This document shows, in pieces, positions 42,004 through 51,651 of a stretch of DNA of 64,000 nt (its first letter is position 1; each line of letters starts with the position of its first letter). The notes beneath the pieces were generated by a model. That model ran no database searches and was not told the DNA's origin. It saw only the letters and a program-made list of their open reading frames with translations. Source of the DNA: JAIRNF01 sp031550925 (GTDB lineage: Bacteria > Bacteroidota > Bacteroidia > Bacteroidales > UBA932); contig JAVBOE010000017.1 of NCBI GenBank assembly GCA_031550925.1, forward strand, positions 22,131 to 86,130, in the 5' to 3' direction. The position numbers and the translations under genes were made by a program.

Positions 42004-45000
42004 ATGCTGAAAAAGGGCGCTCTTTTACTTTTCATCATTTTTGTATTTTGCTCAACAAAGGGTTTGGCACAGACATTATCGTCTGCTGATCAATGGTACA
42101 ACCCTCTACAAGAAGAGGTTATAGAGTATAACCCTAATACCGGTAGCTACTACTTCTATAAGCTGGAAGGGGGCAAAAAATCAATCCCGTATAAAATACT
42201 TTCGACCGAAGAATTCAGTAAATTTCAGCAGGAAAACGCCATGCGCGAAGAATGGATTGCGCAACGAAATACATCAAACCAAGGTGTTTCCAGAGGCACT
42301 CGGGGTGGATTAATTCCTTCGGTAAGGGTTAACAGCGATTTATTTGGAGATATATTCGGAGGTAATGATATTACGATCACGCCACAGGGAAGTGTCGAGG
42401 CAATCTTTGGTATAACTCATACTAAGAACGACAACCCGATGATTCCCAGTCAGTATAGAGGGAGTACATCGTTTGATTTTGATACTAACCTTCAGTTTAA
42501 TATTTCGGGAAATATCGGAGAGCGTTTAAAGCTGAACTTTAACTATGATACCCAAGCAACATTTGATTTCGATCAGGAAATAAAGCTGCAGTATGTTGGT
42601 CAGGAAGATGATATTTTGCAAAAGTTGGAAGCGGGAAATGTTAGCCTGCCTCTTTCGGGATCGTTGATAACAGGAAGCCAAAGCTTATTTGGTATAAAAA
42701 CAGAGCTGAAGTTTGGAAAGCTAACGTTTACCGGAATTGTGTCGCAGCAAAGGTCGGAGTCTAAAGAAGTTATTATTCAGGGAGGAGCACAGAATCGCAC
42801 ATTTGAAATCGCCATTGATGAGTACGATGCCAATCGTCATTTCTTTTTATCGCAAGTTTTTTACGATAACTACGATAAAGCTTTAGAGCAGCTACCGCTT
42901 ATTCGTTCGGGTATAAACATTACTAAAATAGAGGTTTGGGTTACTAATAAAACCAGCCAGTTTGATAATGCCCGTAGTGTTGTAGCTTTCATGGATTTGG
43001 CAGAACCTTTTACGCTGTATGATGCCTCGTTGTCTTCAAGCCCACCGGCTAGCACGTATCCATATGATGATGCAAATAAGCTGTTCACATCAAAAGTTAA
43101 TAGAGATAATCTTCGTACTGTCAGTGATGTTACAAGTTATCTTACAGGTGTTGGATATACAGGCGGATCGAACTACGAGAAGCTTGAAAATGCGCGTAAG
43201 CTGACTCAAGGCTCAGACTACATACTGAATGCAGAGCTAGGTTATATATCGCTTACTACCGCGCTTAACTCAGACGAGGTATTGGCTGTTGCATACGAAT
43301 ATACATATAACGGAAAGGCCCTTAAAGTCGGAGAACTTTCTACCGATGGAATTATTTCTCCTAAAGCGCTTATTGTAAAGCTGCTAAAAGGAACAAACTT
43401 TATCCCGAAGTTCCCGAACTGGAAGCTGATGATGAAGAACGTTTATAACTTAGACGCATATCAGGTTAGTAAAGAGAACTTCTTGATGGATATTTACTAT
43501 CAGGACAGTCAAGCAGGAACAAACTTACCATACCTTACCGAGGGCAGCATAGCAAATCAACCTCTTATTAGAGCGCTGCATTTAGATAACCTAAACTCAC
43601 AAAATGATGCTTATCCCGATGGTGTGTTCGACTTTGTTGAAGGTGTTACGGTTATTGCCAGCCAAGGGAAAATAATCTTCCCGGTAAAAGAACCTTTCGG
43701 AAGATATCTGGAGAAAAAGATTAATAACCAGTCTATCGCGGATAAATATACTTATAAGGAGTTGTACGACTCTACGCTTACTAAGGCACGAGAGCTGGCC
43801 GAGAAAAATAAGTTTACGCTGATAGGTAGCTACCAATCGGAGGTTGCCTCAGAGATATACCTTAATGCTACCAATATACCCGAAGGCTCTGTTATTGTTA
43901 CAGCCGGTAGTACTCGCCTTGTTGAAAACGTTGACTATTTGGTGAACTACACAATGGGAACGGTGCAGATTATTAATTCATTTTATTTAGAATCTGGCGC
44001 TCCTATTAAGGTTTCGGTAGAAGACAATGGTCTGTTTAATGTAATGAGAAAGACCATGTACGGGGCGCACCTAAACTATGAGATCAACAAAGACTTTAAC
44101 GTAGGAGCAACAGTTTTAGGTTTGCATGAACGGCCGCTTACTCAAAAGCTGACATATGGAGACGATCCTATCTCGAATATTATGTGGGGGTTGAACTTAT
44201 CATACAGAACAGAATCGAACTTTTTGACTAAAATGGTAAATAAAATACCATTCATTAATACCCGGGCTCCTTCGTACATTAATGTTGATGCCGAATTTGC
44301 TCAGCTGCTTCCGGGGCAATCCAGCTCTGCCGACGGAAAAACATTTATTGATGACTTTGATGGAACGCAAACAGCAATGGATTTGCGCAGCTACCTTGCA
44401 TGGTCCTTATCCAGCACTCCAAGCACTTTTCCTGAATCTACGCTTAGTGATAATCTGGAATACGGATACCGCAGGTCTAAGCTGGCATGGTACACCATAT
44501 CAACAGATTTTACCCGCAATACTTCGTCAACACCCTCATACGTCCGTAATGATAGAACTAAATATTTAGGAAATCACTATGTACGTGAAATACCAATTCA
44601 AGAAATTTACCCTAACAGAGATATTATTGCCGGAACGTCTCCCTACCTTACCACGCTTAGCTTAGCGTACTACCCAACGATAAGAGGGCCATATAACTAT
44701 CAGGCAAGCTCAAGTAAGGTTAAATCAGATGGAACGTTCTCAAATCCTGTGGAACAGTGGGGAGGTATGATGAGACCTCTTACCGAAACGGATTTTGAGA
44801 CTGCTAACTATGAGTATATCGAGTTTTGGCTGATGGATCCTTTTGTGTACAATGAAAATGGTAAGGGCGGAGATTTATACATTAACCTTGGAAACATTTC
44901 GGAAGATATCTTAAAAGATGGGCATAAGCAGTATGAAAACGGGCTTCCTTACCCATTTGATATTGATAAGGTCGTAAAAACAGCATGGGGATATGTGCCA

Positions 45001-48000
45001 AAAGCGGCTTCTGTTACTTATGCATTTGATAATAATTTTGCGGCCAGATCTTGGCAGGATGTTGGTTTTGATGGATTGAATGATTCAACCGAACGAGTTT
45101 TCTTCGGTAGCTTCATTTCAGATCTCAGCTTCCTCGACCCTGATCCCAGAAAGAAAATTGAGGATGACCCATCTAGCGATAACTATCGTTACTACTTTGA
45201 CAGCTACTACGAGACGATGGCACAGGAAAACTCAAATTTTTCCGTACTTGATGCCTACGCGGATTTCAATGGACCGGATGGAAACTCAAGAAATACAGGA
45301 GAAATGTCCACGCCTAATCCTGATGCCGAAGATTTTAATAAGGATAATACGATGAATGAAACAGAGAGCTACTATCAGTATCGTATTAGACTTACACGTA
45401 ATGACCTTGTGGTTGGACAAAACTTTATAGAAGATAAAGTAACCAGCGAAGCTTACGATAAAGATGGGGGTGTAACGGTTGACTGGTACCAGTTTAAGGT
45501 TCCGATTGCCGAATATGAGAAAGCGGTAGGAGATATAGGCGACTTTAAGTCAATTCGTTTTATGCGAGTATTCCTAACTAATTTTGCCGATACGACATAC
45601 TTGCGCTTTGGAAGCTTTGATTTGGTACGTAGCGAGTGGAGAAGATACGGCTACTCATTAATAGAAGGACAAGAGGGATTGGCTCAACCCGAAAGCGGCA
45701 ATGGGCAGTTTGATATATCTGTTGTTAATATTGAGGAAAACGGTACGAGGTCTCCTATTAACTACGTAATGCCTCCGGGTACCGTTCGTGAAATTGATCC
45801 GAGTACATATCAGGAAAATCAGCTGAATGAGCAATCAATGCAGCTGAAGGTGCTGAATTTGGGAGACGGAGAGGCTAGAGCAGCCTATAAATCTTCGCTT
45901 TTTGACTTCCGAAAATTCCGCCGCATGCAAATGGATATACATGCCGAATCGGTGGTAGGTCAGCCAAAGCTTAAAGACTATTCTGATGTATCGTTGTTTA
46001 TTCGTATGGGTAGCGACTATCGCAATAACTACTATGAATATGAGATTCCGCTAAAGATTACTCTTGATGGACATAATGAGCAGCTGGATGTTTGGCCCCA
46101 GGAGAATTTTATAGATTTAGAGCTGCAGCTGCTAACCGACCTGAAGATAGAGCGCAATCAATTCGTTAAGTACAGCGGAGGATCTACCGGAATACTTTAT
46201 GAAAAGACAACATCAGATGGTAAAAAGCTTCGCATCTTAGGTAATCCATCTTTAGGAACAGTACGGAACATTATGATTGGTATCCGTAACCCCAAAAAGA
46301 CAGCATTGGGTAGCGATGATGGGCTTGATAAATCTGCAATTGTATGGGTTAACGAGCTACGCCTTACCGATGTGAATAATAAGGGTGGATGGGCTGCTAA
46401 CGCTCGATTCTCGACCACGTTGGCGGACTTTGGCTCGATTTCGGTTTCCGGAAATATAAAAACAGCAGGATTTGGCGGTTTGGAAACGAGAATTAACGAG
46501 CGCTTAATGAATGACACTTATCAGTACGATATTGTTACTAATTTCGAGCTGGGTAAATTCTTCCCCGATAGATTTGGCGTTAAGATTCCAATGTTCTTTG
46601 GTTTTTCAGAGTACTACGAAACGCCATACTACAATCCTTACGATCAGGATGTGAGGCTTAAAGATGTACTTGATAGCTATGAAACAAAGAGAGAGCGCGA
46701 CTCGCTCAGGCGAATGGTACAAACTCTTACGCGGCGTAAAGCATTTAGCTTGAGTAATATTAGAGTGGTGCCCGATGGCAGTATACCTCATGTGTTTTCT
46801 GTTTCAAACATCTCGGCAGGCTATGCTTTCAACGAAACGTATTCGAGGAGTTCGACTATTCAAGGTAATACACAGAAGAATTTCAACGGGGCGTTGGGGT
46901 ATAACTATGATGTGCAACCGAAATTCTGGCAACCTTTTAAGAAGGTAAAGGGTAATGCTCTTGCCTTTGTTCGCGATTTTAATATAGGGCTGTACCCTAA
47001 ACGGTTCAGCTTTAATACGGATATAAGCCGCTACTATAGCGAGATGCAAAACCGTAATGTATATTATCCCAATATAGAAATTCCGGCTACTTATGCCAAA
47101 GACTTTACTTGGAACAGAAGCTATATGCTGATATACGATTTGGCAAGATCGTTAAGCCTGACGTTCTCTGCTACAAATATTGCCCGCATTGATGAGCCGG
47201 AGGGTATTGTTAATAAGAGTAAAGACCCTGATGGATACAAGCAATGGCGAAGCGAGGTATGGGAGAGCATTCGAGGTTTTGGACGTAATATTCAGTATAA
47301 TCAAGATCTAAGCCTTTCGTGGCAGCTTCCTTTTGGTAAAATAAAACCATTGAGCTGGATATCAAGTAGCGCAACTTACAATGCGAGATACGAGTGGGTA
47401 GCTGCACCAATATTAGCAACCGGCTCTTCATATGACGAGGGGAACACCATAAGTAATATGCAGAATATTATTTTAAACGCTAATCTAAACTTCGAGACGT
47501 TATATAATAAATCCAGCTATCTACGCTCTATCAATAATAAGTTTAATGGAGTAGGACCAAAGAAAGATTATGGTTATAAAGAGGTTCGTCACCAAGAGCC
47601 CAAGGTTAACTTCTTTGCTAACCGCAGGCGTGTAATAAAGCACAACCTTGGAACAACAACTGTTACCACTACAATATACGATTCGGATGGTAATGAGATT
47701 AAGGGAGTAGTAGCACGAGCCATAGATAAGAATAATATAGAGGTAGTCTTTACCGAAGATGTGCGTAATGCCAGAGTTGCTATAGTGGGACTTGTTCCCA
47801 AATCGCAGAACCCGCTTCAGTTTGCAGGAGAGCTGTTACTTCGTATCGGAATGTCGGTAAGATCGGCAAGCATTACCTATAACGAAACCAACACTTCAAC
47901 CTTACCCGGATTTGAGCCCGGCAGCACTATCTTTGGGCAATCAAATCAAAGTAACGGATGGGCGCCTGGTTGGGGCTTTGTACTAGGTAAGCAGGATGCT

Positions 48001-49230
48001 TCTTTTGTAGATAGGGCAAGAACTAAAGGATGGTTAACTACCGATCCGACCTTTATTGCTCCATACATAATGACTGAGGACAGAACGATTAATGCGAGGG
48101 TAAACGTAGAACCTATAAGAGATTTCAAGATTACACTTTCGGCATACAGGGCTTATAATAATACAGAGACTCGATATAATGTGATTGACCCATCGGGTGC
48201 GATGCAGGCATGGGGACGTTTCAGTATTTCTGTAGTCAGCATTGGATCTGCGTTTGAAAATCCGAAATCGACTAACAATTACAAATCAAGTTCTTATGAT
48301 AAGTTCCTTGCCAATCGTCAAAGCATAGCATGGTTATTTGCTCGTGACCGTGCTGCACAATCTCCAACTTATAATCCCGGTAATCCAAACGTAGATGAAT
48401 ATCCTGATGGTTATGGGCAGTTTAACCAACAGGTACTTGTTAACTCGTTTTTGTCTGCGTATGCTGGCAAGTCTATTAATAGTAAGATGTTTAACGATTT
48501 TATATCGTTCCCGATGCCTAACTGGGATGTTGCTTATACAGGTTTGTCGCGCATAGAAGCCTTAAAACCTATACTGCGTAGCACTACACTTCGACATTCA
48601 TATACATCTAGATACTCTATAAACTCATTCTCGCTGAATAGCACTTTTGGAGAAACAATGCAAGATGGACTTAGTGCGGTAAGAAACGCGCTGAACGACT
48701 TTGTTCCTTATCGAGATATGGCCAATATCGCTATAAGCGAATCGTTGACACCTTTATTACAGGTGGACTTAGGTTTTCAGAATAACTTGCTTTTAGAGTT
48801 TGCCACTAATCGCAGAAGGCAGGTGGCGTTGAGCTTGGCTAACAACCAGATTACAGAAGGTAGAACTAAAGAGTATGTTATAGGCGCGGGATATTTATTC
48901 GAAAACGTTCCCATCCTGTTTAACTTTGAAAGAGGAAGAGGAAAACCAAATGTATCAACGTTAACATTGCGTTTAGACTTTCAATACTCTGACAATCTAA
49001 CCATTATTAGAAGGTTAGATCAGGCTGATAACCAGGGTGATGATATTTATAACCAGCTATCAGACGGGCGCGAGGTAATGAGCCTGGGCTTTAGAGCAGA
49101 CTATAGGGTAAGCGATAGAGTAAATATGGGATTTTTCTTTAATCGTATGTTAACAGAGCCATATGTATCGTCTATTAAAACCACTACTACAAATGCCGGT
49201 TTTAGCGTACGAGTACTATTTACACAATAG
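42004..49230 (+). CDS. sprA: SprA, outer membrane translocon of the type IX secretion system
   Basis: A 2408-residue protein, almost the same length as Flavobacterium SprA (about 2400). The signal peptide is residues 1-23 (ending GLAQ). The sequence has repeated SprA N-terminal-type segments (for example LKLNFNYDTQATFDFDQ and GNVSLPLSGSLITGSQSLFG), then a very long beta-strand-rich region with alternating aromatic residues, consistent with the 36-strand barrel seen in SprA. It exports proteins with type IX C-terminal signals across the outer membrane. The Porphyromonas orthologue is Sov. No stops or frameshifts interrupt it. It is the clearest sign of phylum and shows the organism has T9SS, though none of the other por/gld genes are here. 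Confidence 0.96.
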   Translation: MLKKGALLLFIIFVFCSTKGLAQTLSSADQWYNPLQEEVIEYNPNTGSYYFYKLEGGKKSIPYKILSTEEFSKFQQENAMREEWIAQRNTSNQGVSRGTRGGLIPSVRVNSDLFGDIFGGNDITITPQGSVEAIFGITHTKNDNPMIPSQYRGSTSFDFDTNLQFNISGNIGERLKLNFNYDTQATFDFDQEIKLQYVGQEDDILQKLEAGNVSLPLSGSLITGSQSLFGIKTELKFGKLTFTGIVSQQRSESKEVIIQGGAQNRTFEIAIDEYDANRHFFLSQVFYDNYDKALEQLPLIRSGINITKIEVWVTNKTSQFDNARSVVAFMDLAEPFTLYDASLSSSPPASTYPYDDANKLFTSKVNRDNLRTVSDVTSYLTGVGYTGGSNYEKLENARKLTQGSDYILNAELGYISLTTALNSDEVLAVAYEYTYNGKALKVGELSTDGIISPKALIVKLLKGTNFIPKFPNWKLMMKNVYNLDAYQVSKENFLMDIYYQDSQAGTNLPYLTEGSIANQPLIRALHLDNLNSQNDAYPDGVFDFVEGVTVIASQGKIIFPVKEPFGRYLEKKINNQSIADKYTYKELYDSTLTKARELAEKNKFTLIGSYQSEVASEIYLNATNIPEGSVIVTAGSTRLVENVDYLVNYTMGTVQIINSFYLESGAPIKVSVEDNGLFNVMRKTMYGAHLNYEINKDFNVGATVLGLHERPLTQKLTYGDDPISNIMWGLNLSYRTESNFLTKMVNKIPFINTRAPSYINVDAEFAQLLPGQSSSADGKTFIDDFDGTQTAMDLRSYLAWSLSSTPSTFPESTLSDNLEYGYRRSKLAWYTISTDFTRNTSSTPSYVRNDRTKYLGNHYVREIPIQEIYPNRDIIAGTSPYLTTLSLAYYPTIRGPYNYQASSSKVKSDGTFSNPVEQWGGMMRPLTETDFETANYEYIEFWLMDPFVYNENGKGGDLYINLGNISEDILKDGHKQYENGLPYPFDIDKVVKTAWGYVPKAASVTYAFDNNFAARSWQDVGFDGLNDSTERVFFGSFISDLSFLDPDPRKKIEDDPSSDNYRYYFDSYYETMAQENSNFSVLDAYADFNGPDGNSRNTGEMSTPNPDAEDFNKDNTMNETESYYQYRIRLTRNDLVVGQNFIEDKVTSEAYDKDGGVTVDWYQFKVPIAEYEKAVGDIGDFKSIRFMRVFLTNFADTTYLRFGSFDLVRSEWRRYGYSLIEGQEGLAQPESGNGQFDISVVNIEENGTRSPINYVMPPGTVREIDPSTYQENQLNEQSMQLKVLNLGDGEARAAYKSSLFDFRKFRRMQMDIHAESVVGQPKLKDYSDVSLFIRMGSDYRNNYYEYEIPLKITLDGHNEQLDVWPQENFIDLELQLLTDLKIERNQFVKYSGGSTGILYEKTTSDGKKLRILGNPSLGTVRNIMIGIRNPKKTALGSDDGLDKSAIVWVNELRLTDVNNKGGWAANARFSTTLADFGSISVSGNIKTAGFGGLETRINERLMNDTYQYDIVTNFELGKFFPDRFGVKIPMFFGFSEYYETPYYNPYDQDVRLKDVLDSYETKRERDSLRRMVQTLTRRKAFSLSNIRVVPDGSIPHVFSVSNISAGYAFNETYSRSSTIQGNTQKNFNGALGYNYDVQPKFWQPFKKVKGNALAFVRDFNIGLYPKRFSFNTDISRYYSEMQNRNVYYPNIEIPATYAKDFTWNRSYMLIYDLARSLSLTFSATNIARIDEPEGIVNKSKDPDGYKQWRSEVWESIRGFGRNIQYNQDLSLSWQLPFGKIKPLSWISSSATYNARYEWVAAPILATGSSYDEGNTISNMQNIILNANLNFETLYNKSSYLRSINNKFNGVGPKKDYGYKEVRHQEPKVNFFANRRRVIKHNLGTTTVTTTIYDSDGNEIKGVVARAIDKNNIEVVFTEDVRNARVAIVGLVPKSQNPLQFAGELLLRIGMSVRSASITYNETNTSTLPGFEPGSTIFGQSNQSNGWAPGWGFVLGKQDASFVDRARTKGWLTTDPTFIAPYIMTEDRTINARVNVEPIRDFKITLSAYRAYNNTETRYNVIDPSGAMQAWGRFSISVVSIGSAFENPKSTNNYKSSSYDKFLANRQSIAWLFARDRAAQSPTYNPGNPNVDEYPDGYGQFNQQVLVNSFLSAYAGKSINSKMFNDFISFPMPNWDVAYTGLSRIEALKPILRSTTLRHSYTSRYSINSFSLNSTFGETMQDGLSAVRNALNDFVPYRDMANIAISESLTPLLQVDLGFQNNLLLEFATNRRRQVALSLANNQITEGRTKEYVIGAGYLFENVPILFNFERGRGKPNVSTLTLRLDFQYSDNLTIIRRLDQADNQGDDIYNQLSDGREVMSLGFRADYRVSDRVNMGFFFNRMLTEPYVSSIKTTTTNAGFSVRVLFTQ

Positions 49231-49256
49231 AAAACCTTGTTTTGTACAACACTAAA

Positions 49257-49288
49257 TTTGTACAATCTCTAAAAAACATGTAGGTTTG
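49257..49288 (+). promoter_or_regulatory. Promoter of gcvH
   Basis: TTTG (49257-49260), a 20-bp spacer, TAGGTTTG (49281-49288): perfect consensus, 53 bp before the ATG, so gcvH has its own transcript apart from sprA. Confidence 0.8.
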
Positions 49289-49341
49289 TATGAAATTGCA
49301 AAGAATAATTTTAATACAAACAAAAATAAAAAGACAATAGT

Positions 49342-49722
49342 ATGAACTTGCCATCAAATCTTAAGTATTCAAAGGACCACGAGTGGGTTCGCGTAGAAGG
49401 AGATGTTGCGGTAATAGGTATTACCGATTTTGCTCAAGGCCAGCTTGGCGATAGCGTTTTTGTTGACATTCAAACCGAAGGAGAAACGCTTGCTCAAGGA
49501 GAGGTGTTTGGTGCTATTGAGGCTGTAAAAACAGTATCAGACGCGCTTATGCCGGTTTCGGGAGAGATAGTAGAGGTAAACCCTACTATAGAAGGTGCTC
49601 CGGATAAGGTAAACAAAGATCCTTATGGAGAAGGTTGGATGATAAAAGTAAAAATGAGCAACCCATCAGAGGTGGACGGTTTGATGTCTGCAGACGATTA
49701 TGCTAAAATTGCGACAGAATAG
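49342..49722 (+). CDS. gcvH: Glycine cleavage system H protein
   Basis: A 126-residue lipoyl carrier protein. The lipoylated lysine is Lys63 in FGAIEAVKTVSDALMP, with the upstream DHEWVRVEGD and the C-terminal NKDPYGEGWMIKVK typical of GcvH. It shuttles the aminomethyl group between the P, T and L proteins of the glycine cleavage complex; those partners are not in the window. Its position after sprA is conserved in the Bacteroidota. It has its own promoter and terminator. Confidence 0.97.
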   Translation: MNLPSNLKYSKDHEWVRVEGDVAVIGITDFAQGQLGDSVFVDIQTEGETLAQGEVFGAIEAVKTVSDALMPVSGEIVEVNPTIEGAPDKVNKDPYGEGWMIKVKMSNPSEVDGLMSADDYAKIATE

Positions 49723-49742
49723 TCGATGATACAAAATAAGCG

Positions 49743-49773
49743 AAGGCTACTCAAACATTGAGTAGCCTTTTTA
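49743..49773 (+). terminator. Rho-independent terminator after gcvH
   Basis: AAGGCTACTCAA pairs with TTGAGTAGCCTT around a 3-nt loop, followed by a T run. Confidence 0.88.
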
Positions 49774-49807
49774 TTATCTTAGCATTTCAGACGCAAAAAA
49801 ATTTATT

Positions 49808-50293
49808 ATGAATATTGAAAACTTTACAATTCGCGAAGCGCAGAAGGCAGATGTTCCCGCAATTCTGGAGCTTATTAAAGGATTAGCAGACTATGAAAAG
49901 CTCTCTAACGAAGTTGTTGCAACAGAAGAGCTGTTGCAAGAATGGCTGTTCGAAAAAAAGAAAGCCGAAGTTTTAATAGGGGAGTATAATGGCATACCTG
50001 TTGGCTTTGTGCTGTTTTTTCATAACTTTTCTACCTTCCTTGGACGGGCAGGGATATATTTGGAAGATTTATTTGTAAAGCCCGAATATAGGGGAAAAGG
50101 GTTTGGTAAAGCACTATTGGTAAGGCTGGCAAAAGTTGCCGTAGAAAGAGAATGCGGTAGGTTTGAGTGGTCGTGCTTAGATTGGAACAAACCCAGCATA
50201 GAATTCTACCTATCGATGGGCGCCAGACCAATGGATGGTTGGACTGTTTATCGGGTTACCGGCGATAAGCTTATAGAAATGGCTAAGATGTAG
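49808..50293 (+). CDS. GNAT N-acetyltransferase (diamine/SAT1-like)
   Basis: A 161-residue single-domain GNAT. The start IREAQKADVPAILELIKGLADYEKLS, cited as REAQKADVPAILELIKGLA, and the motif A segment YLEDLFVKPEYRGKGFGKAL are close to the SAT1-type spermidine/diamine acetyltransferases. The motif RGKGFGKAL binds the acetyl-CoA pyrophosphate, and the C-terminal EFYLSMGARPMDGW is also typical. Polyamine or thialysine-like substrates are plausible but not shown. It follows the gcvH terminator and is followed by the third palindromic repeat element. Confidence 0.85.
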   Translation: MNIENFTIREAQKADVPAILELIKGLADYEKLSNEVVATEELLQEWLFEKKKAEVLIGEYNGIPVGFVLFFHNFSTFLGRAGIYLEDLFVKPEYRGKGFGKALLVRLAKVAVERECGRFEWSCLDWNKPSIEFYLSMGARPMDGWTVYRVTGDKLIEMAKM

Positions 50294-50382
50294 CTTCAAA
50301 GTAGCACGACACATGTATCACGTATTACGATATGTAGAACTATAGAATAACATATCGAGCAAAGCGAAAAGTCTGCATGTTT

Positions 50383-50450
50383 GCCCCTAAATCCCCTAAA
50401 GGGGACTTTTGGAAGTGCAGGTTTAAGTCCCCTTTAGGGGATTTAGGGGC
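50383..50450. repeat. Palindromic repeat element, copy 3
   Basis: Arms GCCCCTAAATCCCCTAAAGG and its complement enclose the loop TTTTGGAAGTGCAGGTTTAA, a diverged copy of the loop at 25982-26053 in the same orientation. CTGCATGTT flanks it as in copy 1. Upstream (50300-50370) are degenerate GATAC-type and GAGCAAAGCGA repeats. Confidence 0.85.
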
Positions 50451-50511
50451 AACTTAGAATGCTAAATTGCCATAGTTTAACAGGGGCTTCTTCGTTCGGA
50501 GTGACATAAAA

Positions 50512-50549
50512 AAGCAAGGGCAACGTGAACTTCAAGCTGCCCTTGCTTA
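50512..50549 (-). terminator. Terminator after uppP
   Basis: AAGCAAGGGCA pairs with TGCCCTTGCTT around a 16-nt loop. Read on the minus strand it is followed by a T run; it lies 19 bp past the uppP stop. Confidence 0.8.
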
Positions 50550-50568
50550 GTATATTTATCAACCAACT

Positions 50569-51369
50569 TTATGCGACTAGCTGTGAGTAGATAATGGCAA
50601 AAAGCCCCATCGCAATACAGTAGTATGCAAAGTAAACCAGCTTACCTTTTTTTACCAGGTTAATCATCCACTTACATGCTACTAAGCCTGCTATGAATGC
50701 CGTTAAGAACCCGCAAACCAATACGGATGTGGATATGCCTGAAGCCGAAGTCGAAAATCCGCCCTTAAGTAAATCTAGCAAAGATTCGCCAAGAATAGGA
50801 ATAATTACCATAAGAAAAGAGAACTTAGCCATATTCTCTTTTTTATTTCCTAGAAGCAGTCCGGTTGCAATAGTAGTGCCGGAGCGAGATAAACCTGGTA
50901 GTACGGCGCAGGCCTGTGATACACCCACTATAAAAGCATCCCTATACGATATTTTTTCTTTTTGCTTGGGCTTGGCGTAGTACGAAAAAATGAGCAAAGC
51001 AGCAGTAACAAGCAGCATGCAGCCAACAAGCAATATTCCACTCCCAAATAGCTGCTCTACATAGTCTTTAAAGAAGAAACCGACAATAGCAACAGGAATT
51101 ATTGAAATAAGGATTTTTGTCAGATACTGCGTTTCATCGTTCCACTTAAACTGAAAGAATCCCCTGAATAGTAACGAAACCTCGTGCCATAATACAACCA
51201 ATGTGCTAAGTACTGTGGCCGCATGTACTACAACGGTAAAAGTTAGATTTTGCGAGGGATCTACACCAAATAGTTCGCTGCCAATGGCAATATGACCGCT
51301 ACTGCTAACAGGTAAAAATTCTGTTAACCCTTGTACCAACCCTAAGATAATAGCTTCAATCCAATCCAT
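50569..51369 (-). CDS. uppP: Undecaprenyl-diphosphate phosphatase
   Basis: A 266-residue membrane protein of usual length with about seven to eight helices. The two family signatures are present: EAIILGLVQGLTEFLPVSSSGH near the N-terminus, cited as GLTEFLPVSSSGH, and VLPGLSRSGTTIATGL. Glu, Ser and Arg in these form the active site. It converts undecaprenyl pyrophosphate to the monophosphate, recycling the lipid carrier for peptidoglycan and glycans. Its start overlaps the DUF3098 stop by one base. Order ftsX, DUF3098, uppP is conserved in the phylum. Confidence 0.96.
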   Translation of the reverse strand: MDWIEAIILGLVQGLTEFLPVSSSGHIAIGSELFGVDPSQNLTFTVVVHAATVLSTLVVLWHEVSLLFRGFFQFKWNDETQYLTKILISIIPVAIVGFFFKDYVEQLFGSGILLVGCMLLVTAALLIFSYYAKPKQKEKISYRDAFIVGVSQACAVLPGLSRSGTTIATGLLLGNKKENMAKFSFLMVIIPILGESLLDLLKGGFSTSASGISTSVLVCGFLTAFIAGLVACKWMINLVKKGKLVYFAYYCIAMGLFAIIYSQLVA

Positions 51370-51629
51370 TAATCCTTTTGTTTAGGTTTACGCATAATAG
51401 CATACACTTCGAATGCAAACCCAAAAAGAACTATAATTGGGGCTAAGGTAAGTCGGCGGAAGCTAAACATATCTTCGTTAAATACGTTAGGATCGGTATT
51501 CTTACCTCCTGCCATAAGAGCAAAGCCTACTACAATAATTGCAAAGCCTATAATAAGCAGCTTATAGTTTTCTCTCGGAATGGCAAAGCCTGTTTTTTCA
51601 GCTTTCTTTACCTCGTTTTTCTTAGCCAT
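51369..51629 (-). CDS. DUF3098 membrane protein
   Basis: An 86-residue protein with two hydrophobic helices (residues about 25-45 and 58-78) joined by the conserved loop GGKNTDPNVFNEDMFSFRRL, which identifies DUF3098. Function is unknown. It sits between ftsX and uppP with a one-base overlap to uppP, and it is found there in most Bacteroidota, suggesting a link to cell-envelope or division processes. Confidence 0.9.
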   Translation of the reverse strand: MAKKNEVKKAEKTGFAIPRENYKLLIIGFAIIVVGFALMAGGKNTDPNVFNEDMFSFRRLTLAPIIVLFGFAFEVYAIMRKPKQKD

Positions 51630-51651
51630 ATATGTGTTTATTTAAAATCGT

